Shown one piece after another: positions 59,040 to 64,000 of a stretch of DNA of 64,000 bases. Numbering within the stretch: the first letter of the stretch is position 1; every line of letters begins with the position of its first letter. This DNA comes from an uncultured bacterium (GTDB lineage Bacteria > Planctomycetota > Phycisphaerae > Phycisphaerales > SM1A02): contig CAIXJC010000011.1 of the NCBI GenBank assembly GCA_903919715.1, forward strand, positions 124,001 through 188,000, given 5' to 3'. The notes under the pieces were generated by a model, which was not told the origin of the DNA, did not search any database, and saw only the letters and a program-made list of their open reading frames with translations. Made by a program: the position numbers and the translations under genes.

Positions 59040-60796
59040 TTGGAGACCGACGCATTACGGCGAGACTGCTCGCACTCGCACTCACGTTCGTCGCTCTCCA
59101 CTCGTCTGCGTACAGCCAAGGAACTCCTGCTTCTCTTGACCCGAATGTTCCCGAAGAAAGATTGCTCAAGGCGAAAATCGAATCCGTCGTGCTCTATCAA
59201 GGGCGTGCGGCAGTCACACGAGTGGCAACGACAACGCTGACTGCTGGCTTGTGGAAACTTCGCTTCGACGATCTGCCAGCTTCCATTCAGCCTGACACGT
59301 TGGAAGCGAAAAGCGGCGCAGGTCGAATTCTGTCAGTTGATTTTATCCAGCGCGCAGTCTCCGACGCCGCTTCGACTCCAGACGCTGCTGTGCTCGATGC
59401 TGAGATTCGAAAAATCAATCAAGAGATCGCGACCACGGTCGATCTGTTGACCGGTTCGCAGAACGAGTTGAAGGTCGTCGAATCAGTCGGCGTACGAGCA
59501 GCGTCGGACGCCACCAAAGATGGCGGAACCGCCAAACTTGACCTCGTCAGCCTCGATGGGCAACTGACTTGGATGACAGCGCAGCGCGCACGAATCAGCG
59601 AGGTCGCCCGCACAACAACGGAGCGAGCAGAGTTCCTTCGCAAAGATCTTGTCGCAGCCCAAAGTCGGCGAAATGCGCTAGGTAGCCGCGCAAATAGCTC
59701 TCAGTCTGCGGAAGTCCTCGTGGCAATGACAACGGATGGCGAAGTTCCAGTTCGACTTTCGTATCTCGTGACAGATGCCCGCTGGGAACCTGTCTATTCG
59801 ATTCGTGCAACCCCCGACCGCGATTCGATCGGAATCGAATTCGATGCACTCGTTATCCAGAATTCGGGCGAAGACTGGAAAGGCGTACGCCTTTCACTCT
59901 CGACTGCCAGACCCTCTCGTGCCGCAAGCCCACCCACCGTAACACCTTGGTTTGTTGACATTCGACCAACATTCGATCGAGTTACAGTTTCTGAAAATGC
60001 CCCCGTCGCATTATCAGTGAATGCGTTGAAGGCTGATCAGCCAGAACGGTTGGAACTGAAGGACGCCTCGGGGATGCTCTCCAAGCGCAAATCGGCAGCA
60101 GAGAAATTGAGCGAAGACGCAGTCGTCGGCGGGTCTGGACCAAGCGTGACATACACCATTGCCTTGCCATTCGATGCGCCAAGCGATGACCAAGTACGAC
60201 GCCGCGCACGCATCGCATCGTTTGATGCACCGACAAAGTTTGTGTTTCAAACTCAGCCAATTGCATCCGATGGCGTCTTTCTTCGCGGCACGCTGACGAA
60301 TGCAAGTCCGTTCCAACTACTGCCTGGTCGCGCATCCGTGTTTGTTGGAGCTGACTATGTGGGAGCGACGCCCTTCTTGGGAGCAGCTCCAACCCAGGAA
60401 TTTGCAGTCTTTTTCGGCGCAGATCCAGCCGTGACGGCACGACGAGAATTGGTCAAGAAAGAAGATCGGCAATCGGGGCTCTTCGGTGGCGGATTAGACT
60501 CGGTGAGCGATTACCGCGTGATTATTTCCAATGGCACTGGGCGACCAATCGATGTTGAATTGTTTGATCGTCGTCCAGTCAGTCGTACGGACAAAATTGA
60601 AGTCAATCTCAGCAATAACAGCGCCCCGCTCTCCAAGAACTCGGACTATGTTGCGTCGCAATTACCTCAAGGAATATTGCGCTGGGATCTTGCGATTCCG
60701 CCGACGCCTTCGGGCGATGATGGTCGAGTGATCAGCTGGACTATTGTCGTGAGCCGATCGAAGGACATTGAGACGACTCCACTTCCACCGCAATAA
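59036..60796 (+). CDS. MuiA/DUF4139-family exported protein
   Basis: A 586-residue protein with a signal peptide (ARLLALALTFVALHSSAYS). An N-terminal DUF4140 segment (IESVVLYQGRAAVTRV, GLWKLRFDDLPASI) is followed by a coiled-coil region near 120-215. The DUF4139 domain (LSYLVTDARWEPVYSIRA, IQNSGEDWKGVRLSLSTA, WDLAIPP near the end) completes the mucoidy-inhibitor MuiA layout. The family's molecular role is not established. It is translationally coupled to glutamate dehydrogenase, for which I know no explanation. Confidence 0.85.
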   Translation: MIGDRRITARLLALALTFVALHSSAYSQGTPASLDPNVPEERLLKAKIESVVLYQGRAAVTRVATTTLTAGLWKLRFDDLPASIQPDTLEAKSGAGRILSVDFIQRAVSDAASTPDAAVLDAEIRKINQEIATTVDLLTGSQNELKVVESVGVRAASDATKDGGTAKLDLVSLDGQLTWMTAQRARISEVARTTTERAEFLRKDLVAAQSRRNALGSRANSSQSAEVLVAMTTDGEVPVRLSYLVTDARWEPVYSIRATPDRDSIGIEFDALVIQNSGEDWKGVRLSLSTARPSRAASPPTVTPWFVDIRPTFDRVTVSENAPVALSVNALKADQPERLELKDASGMLSKRKSAAEKLSEDAVVGGSGPSVTYTIALPFDAPSDDQVRRRARIASFDAPTKFVFQTQPIASDGVFLRGTLTNASPFQLLPGRASVFVGADYVGATPFLGAAPTQEFAVFFGADPAVTARRELVKKEDRQSGLFGGGLDSVSDYRVIISNGTGRPIDVELFDRRPVSRTDKIEVNLSNNSAPLSKNSDYVASQLPQGILRWDLAIPPTPSGDDGRVISWTIVVSRSKDIETTPLPPQ

Positions 60797-60856
60797 TTCA
60801 GGCAAGTTTGTTTACGGCTCGCTCGCTTGCATCTGCGTGCTCACGCATCTATGCGC

Positions 60857-61849
60857 TCACGTCCACCAAGGAGTCGCTGGCGGTTCCTCGATAATCGCAT
60901 CCTTGAGAAATCGAACTGCTCGGCGAAATCCTTCGTCCACACTCAAGAGCGCATCTTCATGTTCGATCGACAACACGTGATCATATCCCTGGCGTCGCAA
61001 CATTGAAACAAACGGCTTCCAAAACTCGTGCCCGTGTCCATCGCCGCACGTTCGAAAGTTCCACGAACGAGAATTCAATGCTGAGTATGGGCGCGCATCG
61101 AGGTATCCGTTGCGCGGACCTTCGTGCCGATCAAGTTCCGTGTCCTTCGCATGCACATAAAACAAAATGCCCGCTTCTCCAAGCATTTGCGCGGCCAATA
61201 TTGGATCGATTCCTTGCCAGAAGAAATGCGACGGGTCGAGATTTGCGCCAAGGATCGGCTTGCCCTTGATTCCCGATGCAGCCATTGCACGCTGCGAAAG
61301 TTCGATGAGTGTCACTGGGTTGTACGCACAGAATCCAGGATGACCTTCCCATGCCGTGCGAACTCCATGCGTTCGACAAAGCTTCGCTTGCGCAGCCCAA
61401 TAAGGCACCAGCACATCGTCCCACTGATAACGCAGCGTGTCGCTGAAGTCCGTCGGCCACGGACACGTCACCCAATTGGGTGTCTTATCGCCCTTCGCTC
61501 CGCCGGGGCAGCCGGAGAACGTGATCACGATGTCCGTACCCAATTTCGGAGCGAGCTTTACTGCCGTGACAAATGCATCGTGATGTATTTTTGCGATGGC
61601 TCGATCGGGATGGACCGGATTGCCGTGAACTGCAAGACCAGAAAGCTGCAAGCCGTGATCCTTCAGCAGCGACTTGATTCGCTCTTGGGAGCGGCGGTCC
61701 GCTAACACCCGTGCGGGTTCAAAAAAAGGCTTCCCAGGGTATGCGCCAACGGGGAGTTCAATTGCAGCAAGACCACTCTCTGCGCAGACACGAACGACTT
61801 CCTCAAGTGATCGCCCTGAAAAGAGCGCGGACATGACTCCAAGTTTCAT
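60857..61849 (-). CDS. sugar phosphate isomerase/epimerase-like TIM barrel
   Basis: A 330-residue protein of the xylose-isomerase-like/AP-endonuclease-2 fold. It begins MKLGVMSALFSGRSLEEVV, with GLAAIELPVG, then IVITFSGCPGG, TAWEGHPGF, GANLDPSHFFWQG, YVHAKDTELD, and the late Glu in LSIEHEDALLS; these are the His/Glu/Asp metal ligands of the fold. The substrate is unknown; relatives act on keto-sugars and inositols. The start at 61849 gives the family N-terminus; the longer frame to 62167 is Ala/Gly-rich shadow coding. It is divergent from the following gene. Confidence 0.88.
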   Translation of the reverse strand: MKLGVMSALFSGRSLEEVVRVCAESGLAAIELPVGAYPGKPFFEPARVLADRRSQERIKSLLKDHGLQLSGLAVHGNPVHPDRAIAKIHHDAFVTAVKLAPKLGTDIVITFSGCPGGAKGDKTPNWVTCPWPTDFSDTLRYQWDDVLVPYWAAQAKLCRTHGVRTAWEGHPGFCAYNPVTLIELSQRAMAASGIKGKPILGANLDPSHFFWQGIDPILAAQMLGEAGILFYVHAKDTELDRHEGPRNGYLDARPYSALNSRSWNFRTCGDGHGHEFWKPFVSMLRRQGYDHVLSIEHEDALLSVDEGFRRAVRFLKDAIIEEPPATPWWT

Positions 61850-61895
61850 AGTGCGTTGAGAGTATCTCGTACAATGCGACAAGGGAATGCCAGTG

Positions 61896-63410
61896 ATGAA
61901 AGAGACCATTTTCGCCAACTTCTGTTCGATGTTCCTCGGATCACTCCTCTTCATAAATCCGACTAGTATTGCCGACGAAATCCAAGCTGCAAAACCAGCT
62001 GATCCAGCGGTGGTCGCCCCGCAAGCGGCACCTTCAGCACCAACGCCAGCGACCGACGAGCCTGCCAAACCAGCGCCGCCAACCGACCCTGCAACAGCCA
62101 CAAAATTATCCCCACCACACCGTGTCCACCTGATCGTGGATCGCAAGACGGAAGTTGGCGGCAACATTGTTTACGAAGACGAAAATCGAATCGTCATCGA
62201 TCGAGATGGCAAGCGGATGGAATACAGCAAGGACGACATCGTCGATGCAATTCCACTACTCGATGTCAAGGAACCCACCGCGGCGGTGATCTATCGACGC
62301 GATGGTGGTTCTCTTCAGGTGCAACTTGTCTCAGACGACTTTGATGCCGTTCGGTACCTCATCGGAACTGCGCCGAGATCCATGCCGCGGTCCGAGGTGT
62401 ATCGAGTTGGACTGGTGCGCACGTTTGACGAAAGGTACGCAGCCCTCAAGAAATCGATCGCGCCAGACGATGCCGTTCGGCGGCTTGCGTTTTGCGACTG
62501 GCTCGTCAGCGAAAAGAAATACGCGCTTGCCAGAACCGAACTGGTCGCACTCGTCGCCGATACAAAACTGCCCGAAGCGGTCACACTCCTCGATCGTGTT
62601 GAAGCGCAACTGACGCTTATCAATGCGAAGAGCAAGAAGAAACCGGCAAAAAGCGAAACCGATCCTGCGCCTGCCGAAGCCGCCACAAATACTCGTGGTT
62701 TGCCGACTCGAATTTTGACCGCGGACGAAATGAACCTCATCCGAGTGTATGAACTCGATTTCAACAATCCGCCACGGATCGTCATTGAACCCGCCGACGC
62801 AAAGGCGTTCTTGGAAGAGTTCAGTTCAAGTCCTCGCATTCCACCCGATGCGCCGAGTCGCAATGCATTGATCGAAGGCGACCCGATGAAACTTGTTCGA
62901 CTTGCATTCGAATTGAAGGCTCGAGATTTTTATCCCAAGATCCGCGTCGTGGGCGAACCTGCCACACTGAATCTTTTTCGGCGCAATGTCCATGACGGAT
63001 GGCTGATTGCAAACTGTGCAACAAGCCACTGCCACGGTGGTGCTGACGCTGGAAAGTTTTTCCTGTTTAATGAAAATCATGCTGATGCGCGAGTGCGATA
63101 CACGAACTTGCTCAACCTATTGATGGGGAGTTCCAAGGAGTTACCGCTCATCGATTTCGCCGATCCAACTCGGTCGATACTGATCCAATATGCCTTGCCC
63201 GTTGACGAAGCAGCGACTCCCCACCCAACCGTCAATGGGTGGCGCCCCGTATTCGGCCGTAAATTGAACCAAGAGAAACTTGCAAACACGCTCTCGTGGA
63301 TCCGCTCGATGTACCAGCCTCGGCCCGTTTATCCGATCGAATACCAACCACCAGACTTACGCCCACCTGCGCCAGCGACTCCTGCCGATTCCCACGGACC
63401 AACGAGGTAG
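61896..63410 (+). CDS. exported protein with SH3-like modules and a CX4CH motif
   Basis: About 504 residues; no whole-length family recognised. A signal peptide and a Pro/Ala linker come first. Two similar beta-rich modules follow, at about 76-120 (IVDRKTEVGGNIVYEDENR...) and 129-173 (VIYRRDGGSLQVQLV...). Next is a Lys-rich linker, then a region ending in NCATSHCHGG, where Cys374, Cys379 and His380 form a CX4CH site that could hold c-type heme. The last 100 residues are polar. AAGGGA nine bases before ATG 61896 supports this start over 61887. System II cytochrome maturation genes in the window would be needed for heme attachment. Confidence 0.7.
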   Translation: MKETIFANFCSMFLGSLLFINPTSIADEIQAAKPADPAVVAPQAAPSAPTPATDEPAKPAPPTDPATATKLSPPHRVHLIVDRKTEVGGNIVYEDENRIVIDRDGKRMEYSKDDIVDAIPLLDVKEPTAAVIYRRDGGSLQVQLVSDDFDAVRYLIGTAPRSMPRSEVYRVGLVRTFDERYAALKKSIAPDDAVRRLAFCDWLVSEKKYALARTELVALVADTKLPEAVTLLDRVEAQLTLINAKSKKKPAKSETDPAPAEAATNTRGLPTRILTADEMNLIRVYELDFNNPPRIVIEPADAKAFLEEFSSSPRIPPDAPSRNALIEGDPMKLVRLAFELKARDFYPKIRVVGEPATLNLFRRNVHDGWLIANCATSHCHGGADAGKFFLFNENHADARVRYTNLLNLLMGSSKELPLIDFADPTRSILIQYALPVDEAATPHPTVNGWRPVFGRKLNQEKLANTLSWIRSMYQPRPVYPIEYQPPDLRPPAPATPADSHGPTR

Positions 63411-63417
63411 CGCAATT

Positions 63418-63432
63418 CGCTGAAAATCAGCG
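63418..63432. repeat. small inverted repeat (CGCTGA-AAA-TCAGCG)
   Basis: A perfect 6-base inverted repeat with a 3-base centre starts eight bases after the stop of the preceding gene. There is no T-run, so it is at most a weak terminator or RNA 3' end protector. Confidence 0.3.
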
Positions 63433-63463
63433 TAGACTTCCAAATCCCCTTGAATTGAAAACG

Positions 63464-64000
63464 ATGAAACGAAACGCACTCTTCACCGTCTGCTCTCTCG
63501 CCACACTTCTCTCATTTACTGCATGCGAGGACCCTTCGGTCGAAGTGCAAGAGCGTGCCGCGGCACAGATTCGCACTGGAGGCGCCAAGATCGCGCAAGC
63601 TGCTCGCCTTGCGAGCCTTGATCGTGTCAGCGCTGCGGAAGAACTGAGAACAGCTGGAGCGAAGCTGGAAAACATTCCTGGCGCAAGCGATGGCCAGAAA
63701 CAAGTTGCTGCCAGTTTGGTGGCAAACGCATTGACCCAATCAGCGTTGCTTGAAATTTGCAAAGCCGACCAAATTGAAAGTGCAAACCGTTCAACTCGGA
63801 TGCTGGCCAAACGTCTTCTTCAGGTCAGCGACGATATTCAAGGGATCGTCAATGCCGAACAGTCGAACGGTATCGCCCAAGAAGCGAGCTCGTTCCAACC
63901 GAGCCTCTCAACTGCGACTCAAGATCAACGAACTCATGAATCAGAACAAAGTGACGTTGCGGAAAAAGTAACGGCGCTGCGTGCTGCAAACGAAAGTGCA
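63464..64000 (+). CDS. lipoprotein, 3' end beyond window
   Basis: The first 179 residues of an open frame that runs off the right edge without a stop. A signal peptide with lipobox SFTAC (MKRNALFTVCSLATLLS...) places it in the envelope. The mature part is Ala-rich and probably helical (RAAAQIRTGGAKIAQAARLAS, then AEELRTAGAKLENI), with a coiled-coil-like tail. No family is recognised; spacing or binding roles are guesses. Confidence 0.75.
   Translation, partial: MKRNALFTVCSLATLLSFTACEDPSVEVQERAAAQIRTGGAKIAQAARLASLDRVSAAEELRTAGAKLENIPGASDGQKQVAASLVANALTQSALLEICKADQIESANRSTRMLAKRLLQVSDDIQGIVNAEQSNGIAQEASSFQPSLSTATQDQRTHESEQSDVAEKVTALRAANESA

Noticed and set aside
60834-60847. TGCGTG-CT-CACGCA hairpin between MuiA and the isomerase gene
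   Set aside because: Two-base loop and no T-run; too weak for a terminator call.
61850-62167. Upstream extension of the sugar isomerase gene
   Set aside because: The added residues are Ala/Gly-rich shadow of the divergent gene, and MKLGVMSALFS is the family start.

Overview
The window looks like a chromosomal segment of a diderm bacterium of the Planctomycetota, most likely the class Phycisphaerae. This taxonomic call is an inference from gene content: a periplasmic HtrA-type protease, an FG-GAP/VCBS repeat protein, a DUF1080 double-domain protein, a MuiA-family protein, FecR and CHASE2 proteins, an RND/MMPL exporter like HpnN, ResB/CcsA cytochrome c maturation, and outer-membrane parts (BamD-like, LptE-like and beta-barrel proteins). 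Base composition is moderate and even. I saw no rRNA, tRNA, CRISPR, insertion sequence or prophage gene. Coding density is very high: no gap exceeds 300 bases, the longest being 26660-26902 and 41650-41890, and 4-base ATGA or GTGA start/stop overlaps are frequent.

Layout. 1-3256: a divergent pair, a truncated HtrA-like protease and a secreted beta-propeller-like protein. 3269-14677: a GAF-SpoIIE phosphatase facing a four-gene minus-strand operon made of an alginate-export-like outer-membrane barrel, a small exported protein, a giant FecR plus alanine-rich repeat protein of about 1,720 residues, and a CHASE2-type class III nucleotide cyclase. This is the best candidate in the window for an undescribed system. 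14753-21200: mostly housekeeping genes (MBL hydrolase, citrate synthase, rhomboid protease with a TPR-like tail, TrpF, an RdgC-like protein, enolase).

21217-32170 is a surface-glycan island: GT2, then five plus-strand genes, each overlapping the next by 4 bases. They run from glucose-1-phosphate through CDP-glucose and CDP-4-keto-6-deoxyglucose to a predicted epimerised, C-methylated and reduced deoxysugar. A CmcI-like methyltransferase and several glycosyltransferases follow. The minus-strand glycosylation genes continue directly from the cytochrome c maturation pair ccsA/resB (32163-36271), forming one five-gene operon.

36321-40711: cyclophilin, ALDH7-type dehydrogenase, an orphan CoA-transferase beta subunit and a DUF1080 protein. 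40717-45927: a FliA/WhiG-type sigma factor with a recognisable promoter and inverted repeat, then BamD-like, LptE-like and FtsH genes for envelope assembly and quality control. 45962-47625: a DUF167 protein and a short UvrC. 47730-53769: a cysteine-rich lipoprotein, a strong terminator, pyrC, a class III aminotransferase (HpnO-like) and an HpnN-like exporter. 53766-56037: ribF, an NrnA-type phosphoesterase and an HMA-domain lipoprotein in one operon. 56085-60796: a large NAD-glutamate dehydrogenase coupled to a MuiA-family protein. 60857-64000: a sugar isomerase/epimerase-like TIM barrel, an exported protein with a CX4CH heme-like motif, and a lipoprotein cut off by the window end.

Start sites were chosen by family length, ribosome-binding sites and overlaps. 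Where they differ from the longest open frame, the entry says why. All functional calls were made by reading motifs by eye, without database searches.
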